A stretch of 64,000 nucleotides of DNA, from NCBI GenBank assembly GCA_902780525.1, contig CACZFL010000002.1:1-64000 (forward strand), written 5' to 3'. The translations under genes were made by a program, and so were the position numbers. Below are positions 51,311 through 61,310 of the stretch, piece by piece. The notes under the pieces are model-generated. The model was given only the letters and a program-made list of their open reading frames with translations, was not told the DNA's origin and ran no database searches. Source of the stretch: an uncultured bacterium. Its GTDB lineage: Bacteria > Cyanobacteriota > Vampirovibrionia > Gastranaerophilales > Gastranaerophilaceae. Every line of letters begins with the position of its first letter. Positions within the stretch are counted from its first letter, which is position 1.

Positions 51311-52327
51311 TTAATCTTTTTCAATATTTTTTATGTATAGTTCTTCAACTGCAACACAAACCGCAGCAGCTATTGCAGGTGCAAAGATTACGCCAATGAC
51401 ACCCAAATATTTTGCACAAATAAATAAAAATATGTATATTATTATTGGGTGAAGATTTAATAATTTACCAAAAACGTAGGGTTTTACAACATTATTTTCT
51501 ACTAATTGCGCTATTGCAAATATTGCAACAATAAGTACTAATGTTATAGGATTTGTACTACCTGCAGCAAGCAAGGTAATAATTAATGCAATTCCGGGAC
51601 CAATAACAGGAATAATGTCAAAAATTGCAGTAATAAAACCTAATAATACAGCATATTTAACCTGAAGCAATAAAAGCCCTGCTGTCATTATTACCCCAAC
51701 GCAAACCATTCCCGCAACCATTCCGGTAATATAACCGCTGACTTTTTTGGTTGTAATTTCGAACATCTTAGCTCTCGCTTCACGAGCTTTTGGCGGTATA
51801 AGTCTTAAAAGTGTATCTCGGATAGTTTTTTCGTCTGCCATAAAGAAGTATGTAAAAAGAACAGATATAATAAAATACACAATAGTAAATGATAAATTTT
51901 TCATTACATCCACTACATTATTTGCCAAATCAGAATACCCTGCCATAACCGTGCTTATATCGAATTTTGAAATATCTATACCTTTCAGATACGGAGTTTT
52001 TTCAACAACATTTTCAAGATTTCCTATGATATGAAAGAATTGAGATGTTATATTATCAAATTGAGTACAACCCATTACTACAATAGGCAAGAAAAGCAAA
52101 AATATAACACCTAAAAATGCAAACAGAACAATAGCTGATGCCATACTTCTTTTCATCTTTTTTTCTAATTTGTCAACTAGAGGATTAAGTGAACATGCTA
52201 TTACAAAACTTGCAAAAAGCATTAAGGCAATATCTGTCAAAACAAATAAAAATATTAAATATAATATAATGCCTATTGAAAATGTAATATTTTGTTTATT
52301 AAAAAATTTTTCAAAAAATTGAATCAT
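51311..52327 (-). CDS. AI-2E family transporter (PerM/YdiK-like)
   Basis: A 338-aa inner-membrane protein with about eight helices. Early pairs are ITFSIGIILYLIFLFVLTDIALMLFASFVIACSLNP (14-49 region), then a long middle loop, and the conserved C-terminal block with PIIIYIFLFICAKYLGVIGVIFAPAIAAAV. The family signature GFITAIFDIIPVIGPGIAL is near 229-247. Members include a putative autoinducer-2 exporter and sodium/proton antiporters; the substrate is undefined. SD AGGAG supports the start, 20 bases downstream of paralog B's stop on the same strand. Confidence 0.9.
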   Translation of the reverse strand: MIQFFEKFFNKQNITFSIGIILYLIFLFVLTDIALMLFASFVIACSLNPLVDKLEKKMKRSMASAIVLFAFLGVIFLLFLPIVVMGCTQFDNITSQFFHIIGNLENVVEKTPYLKGIDISKFDISTVMAGYSDLANNVVDVMKNLSFTIVYFIISVLFTYFFMADEKTIRDTLLRLIPPKAREARAKMFEITTKKVSGYITGMVAGMVCVGVIMTAGLLLLQVKYAVLLGFITAIFDIIPVIGPGIALIITLLAAGSTNPITLVLIVAIFAIAQLVENNVVKPYVFGKLLNLHPIIIYIFLFICAKYLGVIGVIFAPAIAAAVCVAVEELYIKNIEKD

Positions 52328-52347
52328 ACTATATGCTCCTAGTCTTA

Positions 52348-53466
52348 TTAATACAACTCATAAAAGTTAGTGTAACCTTTTTTATAAGCATCTCTAACAG
52401 CTTTTGCAAATCTTTTTGCGTGTTTCCAATATGCAAAATGAGCAGTTGCGAACATTCCGCCGCTTCGTGCTTTTGAGTATGTATAAATAAAACCTTTTCC
52501 ATTCTCACTCAAGTTTGTATTAAATTCCATTTCAATGTCAGCCTTTGATATATTTCTGCTAACCGGAAATCCTACCGGATCATCCGCAAAATTAACATTT
52601 AATAAGAAAATATTGTTTTCTTGTATATATTTTAGAAAATAATATTGATAGGCTGCATTATTTCCGTTAGAATGAGATATTTGACTTGAATAGAACAAAG
52701 ATAACGGACTTCCGAAGTTTACTGCACCAAGAATTGTATTATCCGGTACACAAGCAATTTCAGTATATTTATCAATATCGTTATATGCTTTTGCAAATTG
52801 TTTTTCATTTGGATTTAACGCAAGTTTGTCTGTTGCAAGTTTGTAACCCAGTCCTGATTTAACAAAAGCATCGATACAAGTATATTTATTATCTTTTTTA
52901 CCTGTAAATTTATCAAGATTTACAACTTTTAATTTGTGTATCATATATTCATAAGTAACAAAACTTCCTGCACTATGTCCGAACAAAATAGCTTTTTCAC
53001 CTTTTTCGTGAGCAGACATAACATATCTGTGCAGTTGATCTATAATCTTTTGCATATTTGTTTCTCTTTGCACCCATATTGCATCGTGCATACAGTGTGC
53101 AAGTATGCTTCTGATAGTTTGAGCCATAACCGGACTCGATTTTTTTGCTTCAGCCAAATTATTTTTTATAACATCTAATTCCTGATTTGAATTAAATCCC
53201 CAAAACAGAATTTCTTCATTACTGTTTATGGCATATTTTCCATTATCTAATATGTTTTGATACATAAATTCGTCAGTTTCAAAAATATTTTTCATTTGCT
53301 TATGCATAGCATGAAAACCTTTTACATAAGCTTCTTTTGCTCTTTCATCATTTGAGTTGGAGCCGTTTATGTAAATAAATTGAATATTTTGTTCTGCAGC
53401 TAAAGCATACGCACAATTTGTTGCCGCTAACAATATTCCGAAGAACAAAGCTAAAATCTTTTTCAT
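52348..53466 (-). CDS. Secreted alpha/beta-hydrolase-like protein, paralog B
   Basis: The start MKKILALF is chosen for SD GAGGA; the ATG five codons upstream overlaps that SD. The signal peptide (1-24, ending ALA) is followed by IQFIYINGSNSND, matching paralog A. The nucleophile elbow is GHSAG (AILFGHSAGSFVTYEY) and the C-terminal AHFAYW carries the probable catalytic His. A shared mid-region, VNFADDPVGFPVSRNI, matches VNFREDPLGFPTSRNL of paralog A. The two lie 3.5 kb apart with unrelated genes between, so they are not a tandem pair. Likely periplasmic or extracellular. Confidence 0.78.
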   Translation of the reverse strand: MKKILALFFGILLAATNCAYALAAEQNIQFIYINGSNSNDERAKEAYVKGFHAMHKQMKNIFETDEFMYQNILDNGKYAINSNEEILFWGFNSNQELDVIKNNLAEAKKSSPVMAQTIRSILAHCMHDAIWVQRETNMQKIIDQLHRYVMSAHEKGEKAILFGHSAGSFVTYEYMIHKLKVVNLDKFTGKKDNKYTCIDAFVKSGLGYKLATDKLALNPNEKQFAKAYNDIDKYTEIACVPDNTILGAVNFGSPLSLFYSSQISHSNGNNAAYQYYFLKYIQENNIFLLNVNFADDPVGFPVSRNISKADIEMEFNTNLSENGKGFIYTYSKARSGGMFATAHFAYWKHAKRFAKAVRDAYKKGYTNFYELY

Positions 53467-53669
53467 TTTCTTAATCCTCATATTTAACTCTATAATACTT
53501 TACTTAACAAAAATTATTATATATCACATGTCATATATTTCAATGCGTATTTTAATGTTTTTAAATATTTAATAATTAATCTATTAACTCAAATGAATAA
53601 ATCTTTACAATTCGTTTTTTATTATAATTAATTCGTAATAAAAATAAAGGTTGCAAATAATTTACTATA

Positions 53670-53697
53670 TTGTAAATACCCAAAAATATGATACAAT
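53670..53697 (+). promoter_or_regulatory. Promoter of the RND efflux operon
   Basis: TTGTAA and TACAAT are 16 bases apart, predicting a start near 53704 and a leader of about 28 bases that contains the SD AGGAAG. The rest of this AT-rich gap (53482-53731) shows no other features. Confidence 0.55.
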
Positions 53698-53731
53698 CAA
53701 GAAGGGTTTTTACTAAAAATAGGAAGAGAAT

Positions 53732-54934
53732 ATGAAAATAGATTGGAAATCAAAACAAACTAAAATTACAGCAGGTATTTTAGCGGTAATACTTATCCCA
53801 ATAATGTGGAACCAAGGAAAAGCTGCAATCACAGGGGCAATTACAGCTTATATGATGTCTCAGCCAAAAACAGTTGAAGTCGCAACTCCTATCGCTAAAG
53901 ATATTCAGCCGACATATTCAACAACCGGTCGTATAGAAGCACAAAAATCTGTTGATATAATCGCTCGTGTAAGCGGTTGGCTTCAAGAAAGATACTTCCA
54001 GGAAGGAGACAGAGTTAAAAAAGGTCAAAGACTTTTCCTTATAGAGCCTGATGAATACGCACTTGCCGCACAAACCGCAAGAGCAAGAGTTAATGAAAAT
54101 TCTGCTGTATATAAAAATTCAGAAATTGATTTACATCGTGCAGAACAATTACTTAAAGAAGATTTGGTAAGTAGAGAATATTATGACAACGCACTTACGC
54201 AAAGAAATAAAAACAGAGCAACTTTAGACGGTGCCATTTCAGACATGAACAAGGCAAATCTGAATTTAAGCTACACAAACATAACTTCTCCTATGGATGG
54301 AAGAATCGGTAAATCTATCGTTTCTGTCGGCAACTATGTTACACCTTCAACCGGTGTAATTGCTCAGATTTATACTACAAATCCAATGAAGGTTACTTTC
54401 CCGATGAAGAGCGGTGATTTTATTGAGTTAAAAAAATACTTTAAAGATAATCACATTAATGCGGATGCTCCTGCTACTGATGCAAATGTATCAATTCTGT
54501 TAGGTCTTTCTGATGGTTCAACCTATGAAAAAGAAGGAAAAGTAGAGTTCGTAGATAACAAAGTTGATCAAAATACCGGTACCGTAACAATGAGAGCTAT
54601 CTTTGAAAACCCTGATGAAATATTGGTTCCGGGTGACTATGTAAACGTAACAATAAGAGTTAACGTACCTCAAAAAGTTATGCTTATTCCGCAATCTGCT
54701 ACAAAAACAGACGTTGGTACGGGATACTACGTTTGGGTTGTAAAAGACGGTAAAGTTGTTAAAAAGGACATTATCGTAAACGAAAACTACGAAAATAATT
54801 GGATTGTAGAAAAAGGTCTTGATTATGACGATGTTGTAGTAATGAAGGGTATTCAAGATATTTATAAATCAGGACAAAAAGTAAAAACAAAACCATATAC
54901 ACCTGATAACACAGAATCAAAGGACAAAAAATAA
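53732..54934 (+). CDS. RND efflux membrane-fusion protein (AcrA/MexA family)
   Basis: The periplasmic adaptor of a tripartite pump. A single N-terminal hydrophobic segment (ITAGILAVILIPIMW, 13-27) anchors it and there is no lipobox. The barrel and lipoyl halves are visible: TTGRIEAQKSVDIIARVSGWL (near 65-85), GDRVKKGQRLFLIEPDEY (near 91-108), the alpha-hairpin region (110-180), and the mirrored lipoyl half with LNLSYTNITSPMDGRIG (near 175-191). The membrane-proximal end is QSATKTDVGTGYYVWVV (near 323). It is first in an operon with the RND pump and, farther on, a TolC-like protein. Confidence 0.94.
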   Translation: MKIDWKSKQTKITAGILAVILIPIMWNQGKAAITGAITAYMMSQPKTVEVATPIAKDIQPTYSTTGRIEAQKSVDIIARVSGWLQERYFQEGDRVKKGQRLFLIEPDEYALAAQTARARVNENSAVYKNSEIDLHRAEQLLKEDLVSREYYDNALTQRNKNRATLDGAISDMNKANLNLSYTNITSPMDGRIGKSIVSVGNYVTPSTGVIAQIYTTNPMKVTFPMKSGDFIELKKYFKDNHINADAPATDANVSILLGLSDGSTYEKEGKVEFVDNKVDQNTGTVTMRAIFENPDEILVPGDYVNVTIRVNVPQKVMLIPQSATKTDVGTGYYVWVVKDGKVVKKDIIVNENYENNWIVEKGLDYDDVVVMKGIQDIYKSGQKVKTKPYTPDNTESKDKK

Positions 54935-55219
54935 ATGAAGGTTGATTCTGTTTCAAATCAAAATTTTCAGGGAAAAGTTATCGGTTGCTCTTGGTTTAAA
55001 CCAAAACAAAGAGAGGTTTTTAAACAGGTAAAACCTTGTTTGGAAAAACTTGTTAGAAACAAAGATTATGATTTGAAACTGTACAGGTTTTACGGCGGAG
55101 AGCTGAGAATATCAGCAGGTAAAAAACCTGAATATGCAGTTATAGATTCAAACAATCCGGCAATATGGATAAACAGAGCAAAAGAAATTATTGAGGGATT
55201 TGAAAAAGAACAAAAGTGA
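54935..55219 (+). CDS. F-x-G-motif protein inside the efflux operon (94 aa)
   Basis: Unknown. It starts MKVDSVSNQ and has NFQG at residues 10-13 followed by KVIG, close to NFQGKLVVL and GFNGKLVIE of the genes at 3110 and 3615. Its ATG directly follows the adaptor stop codon (TAA-ATG), so it is translated from the same mRNA. The body is basic with KPCLEKLVRNKDYDLKLYRF (near 33-52) and no signal peptide. It is the only F-x-G gene inside a recognisable machine, which makes it a good probe for what the motif does. Confidence 0.75.
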   Translation: MKVDSVSNQNFQGKVIGCSWFKPKQREVFKQVKPCLEKLVRNKDYDLKLYRFYGGELRISAGKKPEYAVIDSNNPAIWINRAKEIIEGFEKEQK

Positions 55220-55225
55220 GATTAA

Positions 55226-55262
55226 CCCCTCACCCTAACCCTCTCCCACAAGGGGCGAGGGC
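55226..55262. repeat. REP-like CCCTCACCCTAACCCTCTCCC element
   Basis: A GC-rich island in AT-rich DNA: CCCCTCACCCTAACCCTC followed by TCCC, a short loop and GGGGCGAGGG, which folds into a hairpin (about 55240-55261). The same kind of sequence is a common intergenic repeat in many bacterial genomes. It lies between the F-x-G gene and the RND gene. It probably affects transcript stability or transcription termination locally, but that is inference. Confidence 0.75.
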
Positions 55263-55288
55263 AAAAATAAAAAGAGGAAAAAGAGAAT

Positions 55289-58200
55289 ATGGCTATAAAC
55301 AAAGACGATTTATATTTTTTCATTAAAAAACCGAGATTTGCAGTTGTAATATCTGCATTTATTGTAATTTTAGGTTTGCTTTCACTGTTTGGTTTGCAAC
55401 AGGAAAAGTATCCTAATATTACTCCGCCACAGGTTACAGTATCTGCTAGTTATCCCGGAGCAAGTGCTGCTGTTATTGAATCTTCAATAGCTTCACTTCT
55501 TGAATCTCAACTTAACGGTGTTAAGGATATGATTTATATGTCCTCAACCAGTTATGATAATGCTTATTCTCTTAATATATATTTTAAAACAGGGACTGAT
55601 AATGATATCAACCTGATGAATGTTCAAAATAAACTTCAGCAAGTTCAGTCACTTCTCCCTCAAGAAGTTGTTCAGCAAGGTGTTACGGCAGAAAACAAAG
55701 TTGGCGGTGCAGGTGCTATTATCTTAAATCTTGCGTCCGAAAATGAATCTTGGAACCAATTAGATTTAACTAACTATGCTAATATTTACGTTAAAGATGC
55801 GATAAAGAGAATTAACGGCGTCGGTTCAGTTAACGTATTCGGTGCAGATGATTATTCTATGAGAATTTGGCTTGACCCTGCAAAACTTGCAAGTTATAAA
55901 GTTACAATCGGAGAAATTCAAAATGCAATAAGAACTCAAAATGTTCAAATATCAACCGGTGCTTTGGGGGATTTACCTACAAACACAAATCCGAGCTTGA
56001 AGCTTTCACTTCTTACAAAAGGCCGACTTCAAACACCTGAAGAATTTGGAAATATCGTAGTTCGTTCTAATTCTGACGGTTCAAAATTAAGATTAAAAGA
56101 ACTAGCAAGAGTAGAACTCGGTGCAAAATCATATTCTATGTTCGGTATAGTTGATACAAAACCTGCCGCTTTGATTCAGGTTATGCCGTTACCGGGTGCA
56201 AATACTGTTGAGATTTGTGAAAATGTCCGCAAAGTAATTAACGAGCTTTCCGAAACTATGCCCGATTCGTTGAGACTCGATATTATGTTAGATAGCTCAA
56301 CTTTCATTACCGAATCAATGGATGAAGTTGAGTTTACAATTCTTTTGACATCATTAATCGTTATTTTAATTATATTTGTATTCTTAGGTGATTTTAAGGC
56401 AACGTTAATTCCTTGTGTAACGATTCCTGTATCTTTAATAGGTACATTCATTGCCCTGAAGGCCTTAGGAATGTCTATGAACCTGTTAACGCTGTTTGCG
56501 CTTGTACTTGCAGTTGCGGTTGTAGTTGACGATGCGATTGTTGTAATAGAAAACGTAAAACGACATATTGAGGATGGTAAATCGGCACTAGAGGCAACAC
56601 AAATTACCATGGGTGAAGTTGGCGGTTCACTTGTTGCAATGGCTGCCGTTCTTATGGCAGTATTTGTTCCAATGTGCTTTATGAGTGGTTTATCAGGTAC
56701 AATGTATAAACAATTTGCAGTTTGTATCGCAGTATCAATCGCATTTTCTGCTGTTTGTGCATTGTCACTTTCACCTGCAATGTGCTCAATACTTTTGAAA
56801 GTTAAAAAGAATGTTAAACCGCTTCCTCAGTATTTGGAAAAACTAAACGGGTATTTAAGCATAGGATTAACTATATTTAATGAAAAATTTGATAAGCTGA
56901 CTAATTATTATATTGAACTTGTTAAAAAATTCGTTCACGATAAAAAGCTGACAATAATTACGTACGTTGCAATTGTACTATTGATGCTTGGCTTATTCAA
57001 AGTTATTCCTACAGGATTTATTCCTGATGAAGACCAAGGTATGCTTATATCAGTTGTAACACTTCCCGATGGTGCATCATTAAACAGAACGGAAGATGTA
57101 TGTATTAAATTTATAAAAAGAATAGAAAACATAGAAGGTATCGATAAAGATAGAACTGTTGCTTTTGGCGGTATGGGACCTTCTAACCAGGCAACTGTTA
57201 TCATTCAGTTAAAAGAATGGGGTGAAAGAAAAGTCAGTCTCATTGGAAAAGTAGTTCGTGCTATTCAAGGCAAACAAACAGACCTTTCTCACAACGGAAT
57301 TTTAATGGAAATTTATAAACGTACTGCTGATATTAATGAAGCTGCAATATTTACATTATCGCCACCGGCGATAGACGGTTTGGGTATGGCAGGTGGTTTT
57401 GAATATCAGCTTATCTCGACAGGTAACGCAAGCGTTCAAGATATTGCTGCATTTACTGACGAATTCGTAGCTAAAGCCAATGAAGATCCTACTTTACAGA
57501 ATGTATATACACAATTTCAGGCAAATGTTCCTCAATACTTATTGAATATAGATTATGAAAAAGCTCTTGCACAAGGAGTTGATATAAATGAACTTCATAA
57601 TACTTTAGCTTCAACCTTGTCTTATGCGTATGTAAATGACTTTAATAAATTAGGCAGAGTATTCAAAGTATTTATGCAGGCAGAGGGTGATTACAGAAAC
57701 AAGATTGAAGATTTACAAAAAATCTTTGTTATGAATAAAAACGGGCAACCTGTTCCTATTATGACAATGATTACACCAAAACAAACTGTTGGTGCGGTTT
57801 CTATTACAAGGTTTAACCAATTCCGTGCTGCTCAAATTCAAGGTTCTCCTGCAAACGGAAAATCGTCAGGTGAAGCAATGAACGCAATGGTAAATTTGTC
57901 TAAGAAAAACTTACCGCACGATTACACTTTTGCTTGGTCCGGAACATCGCTTCAGGAAAAGGAATCTTCAGGACAAACAGGACTTGTTGTCGGTTTTGCA
58001 CTCTTATTTGTTTACCTGTTCTTAGTTGCACTATACGAAAGCTGGATGATACCTGTTGCGGTACTTTTAATATCGCCGGTCGCAGTTGTAGGTGCGTTAA
58101 TATTCCAATTAATGATGGGACAAGCGCTTGATTTGTATTCACAAGTAGGTCTGATTACATTAATAGGTTTGGCAGCAAAGCAGTCTATTTTGATTGTAGA

Positions 58201-58501
58201 ATTTGCCAAAGAAGAGCATGAATCACATGGTTTATCAATCTGCGATGCAGCTGTTAAAGCGGCTCTTTTGAGATTCAGAGCAATCATGATGACGGAAGCT
58301 GCGTTTATCTTAGGTATTTTACCTTTGTTATTTGCGTCAGGAGCCGGTGCAAATAGCCGTATATCAGTTGGTTCAACAGTAATCGGAGGTATGATTGTAG
58401 CAGCAACCCTGGGTACTGTTTTAACTCCTGCTTTTTATGTTATAATTCAGGATGTAGTTGATAAATATTTCAATAGCAAGAAAGAAGAAGATACGATTTA
58501 A
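55289..58501 (+). CDS. RND multidrug efflux pump (HAE1/AcrB family)
   Basis: A trimeric inner-membrane proton-driven exporter of 1070 aa. The first helix is at about 14-34 and the two large periplasmic loops at about 40-340 and 570-880. The proton-relay Asp pair is in [20 protein letters not shown] (near 409-428), and the second half has its own helices with a conserved Lys in [17 protein letters not shown] (near 964). [24 protein letters not shown] near 465 and SPAMCSILL near 500 complete the family pattern. The final 30 residues are cytoplasmic and charged. It pairs with the adaptor upstream and the TolC-like gene downstream. Confidence 0.96.
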   Translation: MAINKDDLYFFIKKPRFAVVISAFIVILGLLSLFGLQQEKYPNITPPQVTVSASYPGASAAVIESSIASLLESQLNGVKDMIYMSSTSYDNAYSLNIYFKTGTDNDINLMNVQNKLQQVQSLLPQEVVQQGVTAENKVGGAGAIILNLASENESWNQLDLTNYANIYVKDAIKRINGVGSVNVFGADDYSMRIWLDPAKLASYKVTIGEIQNAIRTQNVQISTGALGDLPTNTNPSLKLSLLTKGRLQTPEEFGNIVVRSNSDGSKLRLKELARVELGAKSYSMFGIVDTKPAALIQVMPLPGANTVEICENVRKVINELSETMPDSLRLDIMLDSSTFITESMDEVEFTILLTSLIVILIIFVFLGDFKATLIPCVTIPVSLIGTFIALKALGMSMNLLTLFALVLAVAVVVDDAIVVIENVKRHIEDGKSALEATQITMGEVGGSLVAMAAVLMAVFVPMCFMSGLSGTMYKQFAVCIAVSIAFSAVCALSLSPAMCSILLKVKKNVKPLPQYLEKLNGYLSIGLTIFNEKFDKLTNYYIELVKKFVHDKKLTIITYVAIVLLMLGLFKVIPTGFIPDEDQGMLISVVTLPDGASLNRTEDVCIKFIKRIENIEGIDKDRTVAFGGMGPSNQATVIIQLKEWGERKVSLIGKVVRAIQGKQTDLSHNGILMEIYKRTADINEAAIFTLSPPAIDGLGMAGGFEYQLISTGNASVQDIAAFTDEFVAKANEDPTLQNVYTQFQANVPQYLLNIDYEKALAQGVDINELHNTLASTLSYAYVNDFNKLGRVFKVFMQAEGDYRNKIEDLQKIFVMNKNGQPVPIMTMITPKQTVGAVSITRFNQFRAAQIQGSPANGKSSGEAMNAMVNLSKKNLPHDYTFAWSGTSLQEKESSGQTGLVVGFALLFVYLFLVALYESWMIPVAVLLISPVAVVGALIFQLMMGQALDLYSQVGLITLIGLAAKQSILIVEFAKEEHESHGLSICDAAVKAALLRFRAIMMTEAAFILGILPLLFASGAGANSRISVGSTVIGGMIVAATLGTVLTPAFYVIIQDVVDKYFNSKKEEDTI

Positions 58502-58516
58502 CGGAAGGGTATATAT

Positions 58517-59788
58517 ATGAGCAATCTCTTTTTAGCTAAAAAATGTATTTTGAAACAGCTGGAAGAAAATAAAAACCGCAAAGTGGTTTTTTGGGGTGCA
58601 AGTTTATTCTTAAAAGATTTTTTGGAAAAGAATGATTTAAAAGATTATAATATTGTCGGTATTGTTGATTCTGACAGCCAGAAATGGGGCACTGAGTTCT
58701 ATGGTTATACAATTTTATCTCCTGAATCGTTAGGAGTAATCCAGCCGGTTTGCGTTATTTTTACAATAAAGAATAATAATGAATTAATATATAACAAAAT
58801 AACAAAAAGCATAACGGAAAATGATAATTGCAGTTCGGTAAAAATCTGTCCTAATATTTTTACTGAAATGTACAAAATTTATATGGAAGATATAAAATCT
58901 AATGATAAGATGCATCCTGGGTTCAAATTTTTAACTCCGACGTCTGATGACATTAAAGGGCTTCAGGATTTGGGAGAGGATTATAAACAATATTCCGAAA
59001 TGCATGATCAGGACAGATTGTTTTTATACTCAGCGATTCAAAAGTTTAAACCTAAAAAAGTTTTGGAAGTCGGCGTGTCTTCAGGCGGCTCATCTTACAT
59101 TATGCTTAATGCATTAAAGAATATCAAAGATTCTCATTTGTATTCTCTGGATCTTGGTACTATTCAGCCTGCTTTTCAGAAGAGTGTCGGTTTTTATCTA
59201 GATAAATACCCTGAACTTAAACAAAACTGGACATTAAAAACAGGTAAAATAAGTTTATACTTCATGGACCAAATTGGGTCAGATGAAAACGAAGATGAAA
59301 AATTTGATTTTTGTTTTCTGGACACTGCCCATTCTTTGCCGGGCGAACTTTTGGACTTTTTGCAAATTTTGCCATATTTGAAAAAGGATTGTGTATTTCT
59401 TTTGCATGATATAAATTGGCATTTGGCAGGTGCAGATGACGTAAGAAACAGTATTTTTTATTCAAATAACATTCTGTACAGTTCTATTGCAGGTGAAAAA
59501 ATTCTGCCAAATCAGTCAGTTTATCCGCACTCTTTTGGTAATTTTATAAGTAATATCGGCGGAATTAAATTAAATAAAGATACATATGATAATATCTTTA
59601 ATGTATTTAATAATTTATCAATACCATGGAAATGGATACCGTCAGACTACGACCTGGAAAATCTTACAGATTTCTTCTGTAAGCACTATGGCCTTTATTA
59701 TGCTTGTTATTTTGAACAAGTGGTTAAGAAGCAAAAACAATTATCAAAAATTCGCCAGGAAGCTCTGCAAACACTAGTTTGCATATAA
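58517..59788 (+). CDS. Class I methyltransferase-like protein with Rossmann-like N-terminal domain
   Basis: Two domains. The first 120 residues repeat the domain seen in the LicD-like protein at 44987: RKVVFWGASLFLKDFL (near 20-36), YNIVGIVDSDSQKWG and SPESLG. The second (about 160-390) is a SAM-dependent methyltransferase/cephalosporin-hydroxylase-like fold: KKVLEVGVSSGGSSYIML (near 179-196) is the SAM-binding loop, LYSLDLGT near 211 the acidic strand, and DFCFLDTAHSLPGELLDFL (near 263-281) a later motif with LLHDINWHLAG near 294. It probably modifies a surface sugar. It lies between RND and TolC genes, in the same orientation. Confidence 0.78.
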   Translation: MSNLFLAKKCILKQLEENKNRKVVFWGASLFLKDFLEKNDLKDYNIVGIVDSDSQKWGTEFYGYTILSPESLGVIQPVCVIFTIKNNNELIYNKITKSITENDNCSSVKICPNIFTEMYKIYMEDIKSNDKMHPGFKFLTPTSDDIKGLQDLGEDYKQYSEMHDQDRLFLYSAIQKFKPKKVLEVGVSSGGSSYIMLNALKNIKDSHLYSLDLGTIQPAFQKSVGFYLDKYPELKQNWTLKTGKISLYFMDQIGSDENEDEKFDFCFLDTAHSLPGELLDFLQILPYLKKDCVFLLHDINWHLAGADDVRNSIFYSNNILYSSIAGEKILPNQSVYPHSFGNFISNIGGIKLNKDTYDNIFNVFNNLSIPWKWIPSDYDLENLTDFFCKHYGLYYACYFEQVVKKQKQLSKIRQEALQTLVCI

Positions 59789-59828
59789 ATATAGTAATAT
59801 AATCGATAAAAAAATGAGAAAGAAGAGT

Positions 59829-61289
59829 ATGAAATTTAATAAGAAACAAATTATAAGTTTAGCAATATTATCCTGTTTTGTATTAACTTCTGTTGATACG
59901 GTTCAGGCTTTTTCCTGGGGTAAATCTAAGAAAAATAACAACACTCAGGCTGTAACATTAACTAAAACAAAAACAAAAAAGAAAAATAATACAGAAGAAA
60001 AACCGCCATATACAAACGAGGTTCATTCCGTATTTTCACTTAACGACTGTGTAGAAAATGCAATTAAATACAATCCAGGAATTCAAGCTTCAATATATAA
60101 TGAAGAAGCATACAAAACAAGAATCGGACAAGCCTGGGCAAATTATTTTCCGACAATAAGTGCAGGTCTGGATGTTTCAAGAAGCGGCAATAAATACGTT
60201 GGCGGAAGTCCATACGGCGGTACAGGTGGAAACCAATACTTGACAATGGGTTATATTCCTTCCGTTTCAGCTGATATGCTTATTTTCGATTTCGGAAAAA
60301 CAAAAGCTTCTGCAGACATGGCAAAGAGAATGTATGAGTCTACAAAAGAAGATACAAAAGAGAATATCAATACAATTATCTATAGTATAAAATACACATA
60401 TTATAACATCTTGTTTGCGCAGGCACAGGTTCATGTGTATGAAGATACGGTTGCTGATTACCAGCTTCAGTTAGACCAAGCATGGGGTTTCTACCGTTAC
60501 GGAACAAAACCGAAAGTTGATGTTGTAACAGCTGAATACAACCTCGGAAAAGCAAGACTGAACTTAGTCAAAGCAAAGAACGTTCTTGAAGTTGCAAAAG
60601 TTCAGTTATCTCAGATTATGGGTATTCCTGAATACACAAACTATGAACTTTCCGACCAGCTTACGCTTAACCTTTTTGATATAACAGAAGAGAATGCTAT
60701 TAATACAGCTTTTGAAGTAAGACCGGAACTTATTTCTGCTGAAAAGATGGCTGAAGCGGCTAAAATGAATCTTAGAGCTGCAAGAAGAGATTTCACACCT
60801 AATTTGGGCATATACGGAAGCTACAATAACGGTATCGGAAATGAATACAATTTACAGTCAGGACAAGTCGGTGTAGGACTTACTTATAACGCATTTAATA
60901 TTTTGAGAATCAAAAAGCAAGTAGATCAGGCTAAAGCAGAATACAAAAGAGCCAAAGCAGAATATGAAGATACTAAACACAATGTCTATTTCAACGTCAA
61001 GAAAAACTATATGGAGCTTGAAACAAACAGAGAAGCCATCATAATTGCAAAGCTTGCATTAGACCAGGCAAAAGAACAATACAGACAGGTAACAGGAAGA
61101 TATAAAGCAGGCGTCGGTAATGCTATCGAACTTAAAGACGGTGAAAATACATACTTAAACGCTCGTCTTGATTTTTATAACGCAATGCTTAACTATAACA
61201 ACACTGCAGCAAGTCTTGAAAAAGAAATCGGCTTACCTCTGAAACTCAAACCTGAAAAAGTTTTGAATATTACAAAAGATGACCTATAG
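59829..61289 (+). CDS. TolC-family outer-membrane efflux protein
   Basis: The outer-membrane channel of the pump. The start MKFNKKQII is chosen because it has an SD-like AAGAAGAG; an ATG five codons upstream is possible. A signal peptide (about 1-27, ending VQA) is followed by a Lys/Asn-rich stretch. Two tandem OEP halves follow: SLNDCVENAIKYNPGIQAS (near 70), a beta segment with ISAGLDVSRSGN, and coiled-coil helices, then FEVRPELISAEKMAEAAKMNLRAARRDF (near 293) and ELKDGENTYLNARLDF (near 433). A -10-like TATAAT upstream could give it an additional promoter. Confidence 0.93.
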   Translation: MKFNKKQIISLAILSCFVLTSVDTVQAFSWGKSKKNNNTQAVTLTKTKTKKKNNTEEKPPYTNEVHSVFSLNDCVENAIKYNPGIQASIYNEEAYKTRIGQAWANYFPTISAGLDVSRSGNKYVGGSPYGGTGGNQYLTMGYIPSVSADMLIFDFGKTKASADMAKRMYESTKEDTKENINTIIYSIKYTYYNILFAQAQVHVYEDTVADYQLQLDQAWGFYRYGTKPKVDVVTAEYNLGKARLNLVKAKNVLEVAKVQLSQIMGIPEYTNYELSDQLTLNLFDITEENAINTAFEVRPELISAEKMAEAAKMNLRAARRDFTPNLGIYGSYNNGIGNEYNLQSGQVGVGLTYNAFNILRIKKQVDQAKAEYKRAKAEYEDTKHNVYFNVKKNYMELETNREAIIIAKLALDQAKEQYRQVTGRYKAGVGNAIELKDGENTYLNARLDFYNAMLNYNNTAASLEKEIGLPLKLKPEKVLNITKDDL

Positions 61290-61310
61290 AGTGTAATCTT
61301 TGCCGACAGC

